Shown in pieces: positions 17,869-26,724 of a stretch of 64,000 nucleotides of DNA. The notes beneath the pieces were generated by a model. That model ran no database searches. It was not told where the DNA came from and was given only the letters and a program-made list of their open reading frames with translations. A program made the position numbers and the translations under genes. The stretch lies in the NCBI RefSeq assembly GCF_018332695.1, contig NZ_BOQN01000019.1, positions 1 to 64,000 on the forward strand, written 5' to 3'. Numbering within the stretch: the stretch's first letter is position 1; each line of letters begins with the position of its first letter. The stretch comes from Paractinoplanes toevensis. GTDB lineage: Bacteria; Actinomycetota; Actinomycetes; Mycobacteriales; Micromonosporaceae.

Positions 17869-18563
17869 CCGCGGTCTCGGCCGATCAGTCCGTCCTCGAC
17901 AACGCGGTATGGCAGTCGCTGACCGGGCCGCACCGGCACCTAGCCGAGCGGCACGGGCTGGCCGCCCGCTACCAGCCGGAGGTGGCCGGGTTCCACGCCC
18001 TGGCCGACGCGGCCGACCCGCAGGCGTGGGCCGACCTGGCCACGCTGACCGGCCCAGGCGCCGAGGTGGCGGTGGCCGGCCCGGTGCCGGACGCCCACCC
18101 CGGCTGGACGGTGACCGGCCGGATCCCGGGCGTGCAGATGGTCGACGTCTCGCTGGAGGCCCGCCCACTGCCCGAGGCGATCCGGCTGGGCCCGGCCGAC
18201 GTACCCGAGATCCTCGACCTGATCGAACGCACCAGGCCGGGCCCGTTCCGGCCGCGCACCATCGAGCTCGGCACCTACCTGGGTGTCCGGCGCGGCGGCG
18301 CACTGATCGCGATGGCCGGCGAACGACTGCACCCGACCGGCTGGACCGAGATCAGCGCGGTCTGCACCGACCCGGCCTTCCGCGGCCAGGGCCTGGCGAC
18401 CGCGCTGGTCCGGGCGGTGGCGGCCGGCATCCGCGAGCGCGGCGAGACCCCGTTCCTGCACACCGCCGCCACCAACCAGCCGGCGATCCGCCTCTACGAG
18501 TCGATCGGCTTCCACCTGCGGCGGCAGACGACGTTTGCCAATTATCGGATCATCGCCTGGTGA
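17865..18563 (+). CDS. GNAT-family N-acetyltransferase, SnaB-like position
   Basis: A 232-residue GNAT protein. The catalytic domain is in the second half: ISAVCTDPAFRGQGLATALVRAV is the acetyl-CoA pyrophosphate loop (R/QxxGxG/A), and LHTAATNQPAIRLYESIGF is the closing strand-helix. The first 110 residues are extra compared with minimal GNAT enzymes and may carry a substrate pocket. ATG overlaps the LLM stop by 4 bp. Given the operon, it may N-acetylate an S-substituted cysteine before oxidation, as the ytmI or yxeL products do in Bacillus (inference). A matching deacetylase is not in the window. Confidence 0.85.
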   Translation: MTAVSADQSVLDNAVWQSLTGPHRHLAERHGLAARYQPEVAGFHALADAADPQAWADLATLTGPGAEVAVAGPVPDAHPGWTVTGRIPGVQMVDVSLEARPLPEAIRLGPADVPEILDLIERTRPGPFRPRTIELGTYLGVRRGGALIAMAGERLHPTGWTEISAVCTDPAFRGQGLATALVRAVAAGIRERGETPFLHTAATNQPAIRLYESIGFHLRRQTTFANYRIIAW

Positions 18564-18674
18564 GGGTGTTGACGAACTCGCCCGTCGTTCGCGTCCGGGT
18601 CGGCTCGGCTGACCGCCGGTCGGATCGAGGACGCCTGCCTTGCTGACGCCCTCCGTACGGCGTAATCCCGAGGT

Positions 18675-19757
18675 GTGACCGGTGTTCACGAGGCGAAGGA
18701 CAGGCTGCCACCCGCTGGAGTGCTGCCTGCCCCGGAGTTCCAGCTCGGGCTGATGCCGGGCCTGTCGGCGTTGCCCCGGCTCGCCGCCGCGGTGAAGCAG
18801 GACGGGAATCCGGACCTGCTCGCGGTCCGTGCGGAATTCGAATCGTGCAACGGCACCATCGTCAACTCCTACTTCGCGCCGAACAGCTGCGCCTGTGCGT
18901 TGCTCGTCAAACAGCAGGGAACCACGAACGAGGACGGTGAATCCGAGCCGGAACAGCGCCGGCTGCTGATCTGGATAGATCGTCGCGACGTCGCGATGCG
19001 GCACCCACCGTTCATGAACGCTCTCTGGCGTACGTTCTGGCTGGCCCGCCGCACGGAGCACGAAGCCAAGAACGTGCTCACCCGGCGGACCAGGAACCTC
19101 TGTCTCGACATGCTCTTCGACGTGGCCGTCATCCTGCTGGGCACCGTCGACTCCGCCACCTCGACGGACAAACCGGCCACCGAGCCGTTGCAACGCGCCA
19201 CCGCGATCGCTGATGACGACCTGGACCGCATCGAGCAATTCGCCGACCGCGGCGCCATTCATCGGACGTTCCGCCACTATCTGCTGGGTCTGCCGGTCGG
19301 CCTCCTGCTGCTCGCGATACCGATCTTCGTCACCGAGCAACTTCTGCCGATCGCCGAGCAGGAGCAGCACCTCGTCACGTTCTGCCTGATCGGCGGCGGA
19401 ATCGGCGCCATGACCAGCGTGATGGTGCGGATAACGCGGGGTCAGCGACTCTCGGTCGACGTCAACCAAGGGGGCTTCGTCACGTTCCTGGCAGGAATGT
19501 TCCGGCCGGTCATCGGGGCGGTCTTCGGCGTCGCGTTCTACTTTCTGCTCGAGGGCGGACTGATTCCGATCGCGACGGACGACAACCGGGCGCACTTCTA
19601 CGGTGGGCTGTCCTTCATCGCCGGATTCACCGAGCGGTGGGCACAGGACATGATCGTGCGCAGCGCGCCGGTCGCACCCTCACCTGTCACCACGGCGGGA
19701 CGCAGTCGGCCGGACACCGGTCCGCGCACCTCCGACAGCGGCAAGCCGGCCCGCTGA
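18675..19757 (+). CDS. Membrane protein of unknown function
   Basis: A 360-residue protein with a soluble N-terminal half (residues 1-200, acidic, several Cys including CACALL) and a C-terminal membrane half with helices near 205-227, 240-258, 275-300 and 305-325. The end FYGGLSFIAGFTERWAQDMI resembles a motif seen at the C-terminus of various bacterial membrane proteins (AGFSERFxxDxL), followed by a disordered tail. GTG start. It lies 111 bp after the sulfur operon and carries more Cys/Met than that operon, so it is probably not part of it. I do not recognise a function. Confidence 0.6.
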   Translation: MTGVHEAKDRLPPAGVLPAPEFQLGLMPGLSALPRLAAAVKQDGNPDLLAVRAEFESCNGTIVNSYFAPNSCACALLVKQQGTTNEDGESEPEQRRLLIWIDRRDVAMRHPPFMNALWRTFWLARRTEHEAKNVLTRRTRNLCLDMLFDVAVILLGTVDSATSTDKPATEPLQRATAIADDDLDRIEQFADRGAIHRTFRHYLLGLPVGLLLLAIPIFVTEQLLPIAEQEQHLVTFCLIGGGIGAMTSVMVRITRGQRLSVDVNQGGFVTFLAGMFRPVIGAVFGVAFYFLLEGGLIPIATDDNRAHFYGGLSFIAGFTERWAQDMIVRSAPVAPSPVTTAGRSRPDTGPRTSDSGKPAR

Positions 19758-19766
19758 TCCGGCCGC

Positions 19767-20387
19767 CTACCGCTTCGTGGGAGTCACGCCGTAGACCAGC
19801 CGCAGGATGGCGTCGGTGAGGGTGTCGACCAGCTCGTCCTCGTCGTTCGCGTCCGGGTTGGCGAAGGCGTCGGCGAACGTCGTCAGCCGCAGGTGGATCG
19901 CCATCGTGGCGAGCAGCGTGGGTGGGCCCTGCACCGTCCGGCCCGCTCGCGCGTCGCGCTCGATGCGGTGCCGGAACATCGTGCAGCCGTTGTTGACCAC
20001 GCGGTCGCGCACCTCCAGCACCTCGGGCCCCGGGTCGGGGGCGAGGAAGAACTCGCGCAGCCAGCGGCCCTCGACCTTCCAGCGCTTGAGCGACAGCATC
20101 AGCCCCTCGCGCAGCGCCGCCCGGTCGAGGCCGTCGGAGGCCAGCCAATCGCCCATGTCGGCGTCGGTCTGGCCGATCGCCCTGTCGCAGAGCGCGGCCA
20201 GCAGAGCCTGCTTCGACTCGAAGTAGAAGTAGAAGCCCGAGCGGGCGATGCCGGCGGCGCCGGCCAGCTCGTCGATCGTGACCTGACCGATCGGCTTTTC
20301 CCGCAGCACCACCCGGGCTGCGTCGAGCAGGGCCCGCTCTCTCTGATCACCCTTAGTGGGTGCGCGGCGACTTCCGATGGCTGGCAC
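19767..20387 (-). CDS. TetR-family transcriptional regulator
   Basis: A 206-residue TetR repressor. The helix-turn-helix is VTIDELAGAAGIARSGFYFYFESKQALLAAL (residues 35-65); the C-terminal ligand domain resembles the EthR type. It is divergent from the MFS exporter at 20477, with an imperfect palindrome between them at 20429. The usual reading is that it represses the exporter until a toxic ligand binds (inference). Confidence 0.88.
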   Translation of the reverse strand: MPAIGSRRAPTKGDQRERALLDAARVVLREKPIGQVTIDELAGAAGIARSGFYFYFESKQALLAALCDRAIGQTDADMGDWLASDGLDRAALREGLMLSLKRWKVEGRWLREFFLAPDPGPEVLEVRDRVVNNGCTMFRHRIERDARAGRTVQGPPTLLATMAIHLRLTTFADAFANPDANDEDELVDTLTDAILRLVYGVTPTKR

Positions 20388-20428
20388 ACGGCGATCCTAC
20401 CGCGTGCATTCGACATCACATCTTTAGC

Positions 20429-20447
20429 TTTCGACACCGTGTTGAGA
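20429..20447. promoter_or_regulatory. Putative TetR operator
   Basis: An imperfect palindrome centred on ACAC-C-GTGT, with further paired positions outward (TC/GA), in the 89-bp divergent region between the TetR and MFS genes. A half-site TTCGACA is repeated about 20 bp upstream. Confidence 0.4.
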
Positions 20448-20476
20448 ATGATCGGCGGCGCGTCTAGCTTCGAGTC

Positions 20477-21970
20477 ATGCCTCCATCAAGTCCGTCCCGG
20501 CTGGCCCTTCCGGTCGCGTCGTACGTCGTGCTACTGGTCTCCGCCTTGCAGACGCTGGTCGTGCCGGTCGTCACCAACATCCAGGCCGACCTGGGCGTGT
20601 CGGCCACCGCCGCCAGCTGGGTGGTGACGGGCAACCTGCTCGCTGCGGCCGTGCTCACCCCGATGCTCGGCCGCCTCGGCGACCTGCGCGGCCGCCGCCC
20701 GGTCATGCTCGGTGTGCTGATCGTGGTGCTGCTCGGCTCGATCCTGGCCGCCACCACCTCGACCCTGCCGCTGCTGATCGTGGCCCGGGTCATGCAGGCC
20801 GCCAGCTTCGGCCTGTTCCCGCTGGCCATCGGCGTACTGCGGGAGGAGCTGCCGCCGCAGCGCCTGACCGGTGCGATGGCCATCGTCAGCGGCATGCTCG
20901 CCGTCGGCGCCGGCATCGGCCTCACCGTGACCGGCCTGGTCATGCAGCACGGCGGCGACTACCACCGGCTGTTCTGGCTGGCCACCGCGCTCACCGTGAT
21001 CGGCGTCGCCGGCGTGGTCGGCCTGCCGCGGCGCGCCGCCGTGGCCACCGGCCGCATCGACTGGATCGGCGGCGGACTGCTCGGCCTCGGCCTGGTCCTG
21101 CTGATCATGCCGCTCGAGGAGGGCAACAGCTGGGGCTGGGGCTCCGCCCGCGTGATCGGCTGCCTGATCGCCGCCGTGGTCGTGCTCGCCGTCTTCGTGC
21201 TGGCCGAGCGCCGGATCAGCGACCCGCTGGTCAGCACCCGGATGCTCACCCACCGCCCGCTCGTCATCGCCAACGCGGCCGGCCTGTTCCTGGGCTTCTC
21301 GATGTTCGCGGTGTTCCTCGCGGTCTCCTACTTCGTGCAGACCCCGCCCGCCCTCACCGGCTACGGCTTCGGCTCGACGGTCCTCGCCGCCAGCGTGGTC
21401 TACCTGCTGCCCGGCAGCATCGCCGGGATCGTCACCGCCCCGCTCGGCGGCCGGCTCGTCGCCCGCTTCGGCCCCAAGACCACCCTGGTGATCGCCGCCC
21501 TGGTCGCGTTCGCCGGTTTCGGGCTGCTGACCTTCCTGCACGCGGCGACGTGGGAGATCATCGTCGGCGCGTTCGCCGTCAACACCGCGGTCATGTTCGG
21601 CTACGCGGCCATGCCCGCCCTGCTGATCGCCAACGTCAGCCCGGCCGAGACCGGCATCGCCAACAGCGTGAACTCGATCTCCCGCTCGGTCGGCATGTCG
21701 CTGGGCACCGCGTTCGTGGTCACCATGGCCACCCGCAACCTGATCCCCGGCGCGCCCGTCGCGCTGCCCCGCGAATCGCAGTACGTGACGGTCTTCGCGG
21801 TCGGCGCGATCCTCGCCCTGGCCGCCGCGGCCCTGGTCGCACTGGCGCTGCCGCAGAACCGGCCCACCCACCTGAGCACCCTGGAGGTCGAGGAGGAAGA
21901 GGTCTTCGGCGCGGCCGGCCTGGCCGTCCCGGACGACCTGGTCGCGAAGGAGAACGCGGCCCGCGCCTGA
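20477..21970 (+). CDS. MFS multidrug transporter, DHA2 family
   Basis: A 497-residue exporter with about 14 transmembrane segments. Motif A is GRLGDLRGRRPVML near residue 70; LGVSATAASWVVTGNLLAAAVLTPM precedes it, as in EmrB/LfrA-type pumps. The acidic tail (VEEEEVFGAAG) is cytosolic. It is divergent from and probably controlled by the TetR gene at 19767. A strong hairpin follows at 21990. Substrate unknown. Confidence 0.88.
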   Translation: MPPSSPSRLALPVASYVVLLVSALQTLVVPVVTNIQADLGVSATAASWVVTGNLLAAAVLTPMLGRLGDLRGRRPVMLGVLIVVLLGSILAATTSTLPLLIVARVMQAASFGLFPLAIGVLREELPPQRLTGAMAIVSGMLAVGAGIGLTVTGLVMQHGGDYHRLFWLATALTVIGVAGVVGLPRRAAVATGRIDWIGGGLLGLGLVLLIMPLEEGNSWGWGSARVIGCLIAAVVVLAVFVLAERRISDPLVSTRMLTHRPLVIANAAGLFLGFSMFAVFLAVSYFVQTPPALTGYGFGSTVLAASVVYLLPGSIAGIVTAPLGGRLVARFGPKTTLVIAALVAFAGFGLLTFLHAATWEIIVGAFAVNTAVMFGYAAMPALLIANVSPAETGIANSVNSISRSVGMSLGTAFVVTMATRNLIPGAPVALPRESQYVTVFAVGAILALAAAALVALALPQNRPTHLSTLEVEEEEVFGAAGLAVPDDLVAKENAARA

Positions 21971-21989
21971 CCCACCCACCGGAGGTATC

Positions 21990-22023
21990 GAACGCCGGCT
22001 CCCCGCCCGGGGCGCCGGCGTTC
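21990..22023 (+). terminator. Terminator hairpin after the MFS gene
   Basis: A 10-bp perfect stem (GAACGCCGGC / GCCGGCGTTC) continues inward as CCCC/GGGG around a 4-nt loop, 20 bp after the MFS stop. Very stable, without a U-tract. Confidence 0.65.
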
Positions 22024-22052
22024 GCGCTACGTACGGTCAGCGGCGTCTCGCG

Positions 22053-22217
22053 ATGATCGGGCCGGCCTCGCTGACCTTCCTCGCGGTGCACACCGGCGGC
22101 TGGGGCTGGTGGGTGATCGCGGCGGTGTTCGGCACGGCGGCCTTCGCCGTGCGGCCGGTCGTCGCCTGGGTCGGCCGCACCGCCCGCATCGCGGCCCCGG
22201 CACCTTCCCCGATCTGA
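22053..22217 (+). pseudogene. Possible remnant of a transporter C-terminus
   Basis: A 54-codon frame (MIGPASLTFLAVHTGGWG onward) with one clear hydrophobic helix and a basic end (RPVVAWVGRTAR), which looks like the last transmembrane segment and tail of an MFS protein. There is no ribosome-binding site, and the frame runs open back through the hairpin at 21990. It may be a relic of a second transporter or a small membrane protein; I cannot decide. Confidence 0.3.
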
Positions 22218-22231
22218 GCGCTGAGTTTGCC

Positions 22232-22663
22232 TCAGCGGACGACCGTGACGGGGCAGTTCGCGTACGCCGCGACGTGCTGGCTCACCGAGCCGAGCACCAG
22301 GCCGGCGAAACCGCCGTGGCCGCGGTTGCCCACGACCAGCAGGTCGGCGCCGGCTGACTCCTCGATCAGGACCTTGGCCGGGCGGCCCTGCTTCACCTGC
22401 GGGACGACGCGGATCGATGGATCGTCGCCCAGCTCCTCCTTGATGACCTGGACCAGGTCTTCCGCGGTGCGCTGGCTCGAGTCGGGCACGTAGTGCTCCG
22501 AGACGCTGACGCTGCCCGCCGGTGGGAGCAGAGTGTGCTCCCAGACGTTGAGCACGAGCAGGTCGGCGCCGTGATCGGCCGCCTCGGCCGCGGCCCAGGC
22601 CAGGGCCCTGCGACTGCTCGGTGACCCGTCGACGCCGACCACGATGGACCGCCATGAACTCAT
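22232..22663 (-). CDS. Universal stress protein (UspA family, ATP-binding type)
   Basis: A 143-residue single-domain USP. It has the N-terminal VVGVDGSPSSRRALAWA and the ATP-binding signature G-2x-G-9x-G-S in GNRGHGGFAGLVLGS near residue 112. It is divergent from the MFS-USP fusion at 22794, so two USP domains are expressed from one intergenic region. Likely a cytosolic nucleotide-dependent stress modulator. Confidence 0.9.
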   Translation of the reverse strand: MSSWRSIVVGVDGSPSSRRALAWAAAEAADHGADLLVLNVWEHTLLPPAGSVSVSEHYVPDSSQRTAEDLVQVIKEELGDDPSIRVVPQVKQGRPAKVLIEESAGADLLVVGNRGHGGFAGLVLGSVSQHVAAYANCPVTVVR

Positions 22664-22793
22664 CGCCGTCCCCTTCCGTCTTTAGGGCACGGTATTACAA
22701 GACTATCGACATCGACACCCTTAGTTGCGGCTTGAGGACAATCGGTTTAGCGTCCAAATCAGATGTGATCTGGATCTCAGGCTGGAGGTTGCC

Positions 22794-24692
22794 GTGGCCA
22801 CGACGACAGTGGAGTCGGTCTCTCCCGACGCGGGTCAGGGCGAACGCCGGCCGCTGATGACCGGGAACGCACTGCTGATGATGAACCTCGGTTTCTTCGG
22901 GGTGCAGTTCAGCTTCGGCCTCACCCAATCGGCGGTGAACCCGCTGTTCCTGCTGATCGGCGCCAACCCCGACCAGCTGCCGATCCTCAACCTGGCCGGC
23001 CCGGTCACCGGCCTGATCATCCAGCCGATGATCGGCGCGATCAGCGACCGCACCTGGCATCCGCGATGGGGCCGCCGGCGGCCGTTCATCACGGCCGGGG
23101 CGCTGCTCTGCGCGGTGATCCTGTTCCTGTTCCCGTTCGTCGGGGTGCTGTGGCTCGGCGTCATCTGCTTCTGGCTGCTCGACATCGGCAACAACACCTC
23201 GATGGAGCCGTACCGGGCGTTCATCTCCGACCGATTGCCGAAATCCCAACTGGCTCGCGGCTTCCTGACCCAGAGCATGTTCACCGGCGCCGGTGCGGTT
23301 CTCGCCAACGTGTCGCTGTTCGTGCTGCAAAAGGTCGAGGCGCTCGATAAGACGGCCGGCAACGGCGTGCCGTACTGGATGTTCGTCTGCTTCATGATCG
23401 GTACGGTCTGCATCCTGCTCACCGTGTTGACGGCGATGGCCCGTACCCGTGAACTGACGCCGTCCGACGAGGACCTCGAGGAAATTCGCTCCGCGCCGAA
23501 GGGCGCCGGCAACGCCGTACGGGAAATTGCCGCGGCCGTAAGGGCGATGCCGGTCGCCATGCACAAGATCGGCGTGGTTTTCGTTTTTCAGTGGTACGCG
23601 ATGTTCATCTACTGGCAGTTCCTGGCGGTCAGCCTGGGCGAGACGGTCTTCAATGCCAATCCCGAACAGGGCGGGACGGCGTGGGACGAGGCCATTGCCT
23701 GGAGCGGCCTGCAGAACGGCGCCTACAACTTCGTCACCATGATTTCCGCGCTGTTCCTGGTGGTCGTTGCCCAGCGGATCGGCGCGAAACGGGTGCACGC
23801 CATTGCGCTCGGCCTGGCCGCGTTGTCGCTGGTCTGGCTCTCGAACATCGACAACCAGTACCTGGCGCTGGTGCCGATGATCGGCGTGGGCATCTTCTGG
23901 GCGAGCGCCGTCGGCGTGCCGTACCTGATGGTGGCCAGCATGGTGCCGGCCAAGCGCACCGGCGTCTACATGGGCATTCTCAACATGATGATCGTCGTGC
24001 CGATGCTGGTGCAGACGGTGACGTTCGGCTGGATCTTCAACCACTGGCTCGACAACAAGGGCAGCAACGCGATCCTGCTGGCCGGGGTGCTGCTGGGCAT
24101 CGGCGCCATCGCGATGCTGTGGGTCAACCCGCCGTCCGAGGCCGACGAGTCGCCGATCATGCCGCTCGGCGGGAAGCGCTCGATCACCGTCTACGACCAG
24201 GTCGTGGTCGGTTCGGACGGAACAGCCACCAGCCTGTACGCCGTGGACCGCGCCGCCGAGGTGGCCCAGGCCGCCCAGGCCAGGCTGGTCGTCGTCACCG
24301 CGTACCGTTCGGCTTCTTCGTCGGATGCCGGACCACGACGAGAGATCTTCGGTGCCGACGCCGCCCGGGCCGCGCTCGACAAATCGGTCACGGCGTTGAC
24401 GCGGGAACGGGCTCGCTACATCGATCAGCGGCTCGTGGACGGGGATCCGGCACAGGCGCTGCTCGACGCGGTCGGCAACAACCCGGCCAACCTGATCGTC
24501 GTCGGCAACCGGGGCCTGGGCGCCGACGAGGGGGCGATGCTGGGTTCGGTGCCGGCCGGAGTCGTACGCCGGGCGGTCTGTGATGTTCTGGTGGTGCAGA
24601 CGTCGGCCCTCGACGAGGAGCGGATGTTCTCCCCGTCCGAGCCGGCCGAAGCGTCACCGGCCCGCGTCGAGGACGAGCCGCCGACCGCCTGA
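22794..24692 (+). CDS. MFS sugar-type transporter fused to a universal stress domain
   Basis: A 632-residue fusion. Residues 30-455 form an MFS permease of the SLC45/sucrose-like kind: SDRTWHPRWGRRRPFITAGALL is the motif-A loop, with about 12 helices and NPPSEADESP closing the transporter. Residues 470-610 are a complete UspA domain that starts QVVVGSDGTATSLYAVDRA and has the intact ATP signature GNRGLGADEGAMLGS. The GTG at 22794 is chosen because GGAGG lies 5 bp upstream; the open frame before it is not homologous. The USP part may gate transport by ATP or stress state (inference). Substrate unknown, a disaccharide is possible. Confidence 0.85.
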   Translation: MATTTVESVSPDAGQGERRPLMTGNALLMMNLGFFGVQFSFGLTQSAVNPLFLLIGANPDQLPILNLAGPVTGLIIQPMIGAISDRTWHPRWGRRRPFITAGALLCAVILFLFPFVGVLWLGVICFWLLDIGNNTSMEPYRAFISDRLPKSQLARGFLTQSMFTGAGAVLANVSLFVLQKVEALDKTAGNGVPYWMFVCFMIGTVCILLTVLTAMARTRELTPSDEDLEEIRSAPKGAGNAVREIAAAVRAMPVAMHKIGVVFVFQWYAMFIYWQFLAVSLGETVFNANPEQGGTAWDEAIAWSGLQNGAYNFVTMISALFLVVVAQRIGAKRVHAIALGLAALSLVWLSNIDNQYLALVPMIGVGIFWASAVGVPYLMVASMVPAKRTGVYMGILNMMIVVPMLVQTVTFGWIFNHWLDNKGSNAILLAGVLLGIGAIAMLWVNPPSEADESPIMPLGGKRSITVYDQVVVGSDGTATSLYAVDRAAEVAQAAQARLVVVTAYRSASSSDAGPRREIFGADAARAALDKSVTALTRERARYIDQRLVDGDPAQALLDAVGNNPANLIVVGNRGLGADEGAMLGSVPAGVVRRAVCDVLVVQTSALDEERMFSPSEPAEASPARVEDEPPTA

Positions 24693-24736
24693 CATTGACG
24701 GGTGCGCAGCACGGGCCTTGGTGGGATCATCACAAC

Positions 24737-25894
24737 ATGAGGCGGCGATCAGTAGCCGACGTCTTGGGTCGGCGTTACGACGAGTTCTTCCGCGACCGTT
24801 CCCCGGTGCCGTTCGAGGTCGTGGACCGCGACGGCACCACCCACTCCTTCGGTGTCTCGGCTACCGCGCCGGCCAGGTTCTCCCTGCTCGTCCGAGACGA
24901 GGCCGGGCACGACGCCCTGACGTCGCTCGACCAGTTGCAGGTGGCCCTCGCGTACCTCCGCGGCCATCTCGACGTCGACGGCGACATCGTCGCCGTGCTG
25001 AACATGCGCCAGTTCTTCTCGGACATTCATCCGATCGAATTCATCGGCCGTTGGCTGCCATCGCTCTGGCAGGGCAAGACCGACCACGACCGCCGCGCCA
25101 TCTCGCAGCACTACGACGAGGAGTCGGAATTCTTCCTGACCTTCCTCGACTCCCGGCACCGCTGCTATACGCAGGGCGTTTTCGCCAGCGACGACGAGCC
25201 GCTGGAAGACGCGATGACCCGCAAGATGGACATCGCCCTGGACGCCATTCAGGTCAAGCCGGGCGACCGCGTTCTCGAGGTCGGCGGCGGGTGGGGCGCC
25301 TTCGCCGAACACGCCGCCCTGCGCGGCATCGACGTCACGACGGTGACCCTCGCCGAGGAGTCGGAACGGTTCCTCAACAAGCTTTTCGCCGACAAGCAGT
25401 TGCCGGTCACCGTGGTGCGCGAGCATATCTTCCGATACCGATCGGCCGAGCCGTTCGACGCGATCGTGAACATGGGCGTCACCGAACACCTACCGGATTA
25501 TCGGACGTCCCTGCGCACCTATGAGCGCCTGCTGCGCCCCGGCGGGCGGGTCTATCTGGACGCCCTTGCCATGCGGCGCAAACACACGTCGTCGACGTTC
25601 TTCAAGAAGTACGTGTATCCAGGACGGTCAGCGCCTCTGCTGCTGCACTCCTATCTGCGGCAGGTGGCGCACTCGCCGTTCGAGCTGCTGAATGTCGAGG
25701 ATGATCGGCACAACTACTTCCTCACCTGCCGGGCCTGGGCGGAACGGCTCGATTCCCGGAAGGACGAGATCATCGCTCGGTGGGGTGAGGAGCTCTATCG
25801 GCGGTTCCGCATCTTCCTGTGGGGTTCGGCGTCCGGCTTCGACACCCGAATGGTGCAGGCGTACCGCTGGGTGCTGCAGCGCGAGCCTGCCTGA
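24737..25894 (+). CDS. SAM methyltransferase, cyclopropane-fatty-acid synthase family
   Basis: A 385-residue class I methyltransferase of the CFA/mycolic acid cyclopropane synthase group. Residues 1-130 form the N-terminal lipid-binding-like part; motif I is VLEVGGGWGAFAEHAA, and NMGVTEHLPDYRTSL replaces the usual MxEHVG segment. It would transfer a methyl or methylene group to an unsaturated acyl chain, or to another lipid. ATG at 24737 is preferred over a TTG at 24695 that would abut the previous stop. The stop is 8 bp from the convergent anti-sigma-like gene. Confidence 0.8.
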   Translation: MRRRSVADVLGRRYDEFFRDRSPVPFEVVDRDGTTHSFGVSATAPARFSLLVRDEAGHDALTSLDQLQVALAYLRGHLDVDGDIVAVLNMRQFFSDIHPIEFIGRWLPSLWQGKTDHDRRAISQHYDEESEFFLTFLDSRHRCYTQGVFASDDEPLEDAMTRKMDIALDAIQVKPGDRVLEVGGGWGAFAEHAALRGIDVTTVTLAEESERFLNKLFADKQLPVTVVREHIFRYRSAEPFDAIVNMGVTEHLPDYRTSLRTYERLLRPGGRVYLDALAMRRKHTSSTFFKKYVYPGRSAPLLLHSYLRQVAHSPFELLNVEDDRHNYFLTCRAWAERLDSRKDEIIARWGEELYRRFRIFLWGSASGFDTRMVQAYRWVLQREPA

Positions 25895-25902
25895 GTCCGT
25901 CG

Positions 25903-26721
25903 TCAAGGGAAGAGGTACAGCTCGGGCGAGCACGCCAGCTGGACGGACTGCTCCGCGGAGAGGACGGGTTCCGGCCGGGTCGCGACCGGAGCCCGGCCGT
26001 TCGCGACCTGGCGGTCGGTGTTCGAGGCCTGAACGTAGATCTCGCTGTGGCCGCGGTAGACCCGGACGACGAAGTCCCGGGGCTCCTCGGCGGGAGTGCC
26101 ATCGGCCTCGGTGCCCAGCAGCACGGTCTCCCCGTCCGGCCCGGTCCGGACGGTGCACTTCGCGGCCTTCTCGTTCCGGCAGCTCGCCTCCTCCTGAGCG
26201 GCCGTCGACCGGTCCACCACCCCGACCGTGACCGTCAGATCACCGACGCCCGCATCGTCGCGGACCAAGGCCATGGCGTCCACCCGGTTACCCCACGGCG
26301 GTTCACCGCCCCGGCTGAACCCCAGCAGCGGCCCCGCCTGCTCCCCCGGCACCTGGCCGTACCTCGCCGCCGGGAGCAACTGCGGCACCACGTCGTTGAG
26401 GTAGCAGGTCAAACTCGTCGCGGCCCAGTCGACCAGCTCCGGCGACAGTGCCTTGTCGGCCGCGATCACCCCCGGCGGCCGAGTGCCGGGCGGGGACGGG
26501 CACGGGTTGGCCGCCGCGAAGTCCCCACCGCCGCCCAACCCGACGACCACCCCCGCCCCGGCGAGCGCGACCGCGAGCCCCGCACCCGCGAAACCGGCCA
26601 GCCGGCGGACGCGGCGCGACCGCCGCCCGGCCGCCAGGACCGTCTCGGCGGTCAGTCCCATCGCCGGCTCACCGTCGGTCACGTAGGCCGTCAGCGCACG
26701 GCGCACTTCCACTTCCCGCAT
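25903..26721 (-). CDS. Membrane protein, putative anti-sigma partner
   Basis: A 272-residue protein with a short cytosolic N-terminus (residues 1-40), one transmembrane helix (about 41-62, FAGAGLAVALAGAGVVVGLGG) and an extracellular domain of about 200 residues with four or more Cys. It starts 3 bp after the SigE70-type sigma gene. In this sigma subfamily the following membrane gene commonly encodes the regulator (established pattern), so an anti-sigma role is inferred; the N-terminus lacks a clear zinc anti-sigma motif. Confidence 0.65.
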   Translation of the reverse strand: MREVEVRRALTAYVTDGEPAMGLTAETVLAAGRRSRRVRRLAGFAGAGLAVALAGAGVVVGLGGGGDFAAANPCPSPPGTRPPGVIAADKALSPELVDWAATSLTCYLNDVVPQLLPAARYGQVPGEQAGPLLGFSRGGEPPWGNRVDAMALVRDDAGVGDLTVTVGVVDRSTAAQEEASCRNEKAAKCTVRTGPDGETVLLGTEADGTPAEEPRDFVVRVYRGHSEIYVQASNTDRQVANGRAPVATRPEPVLSAEQSVQLACSPELYLFP

Positions 26722-26724
26722 CGG

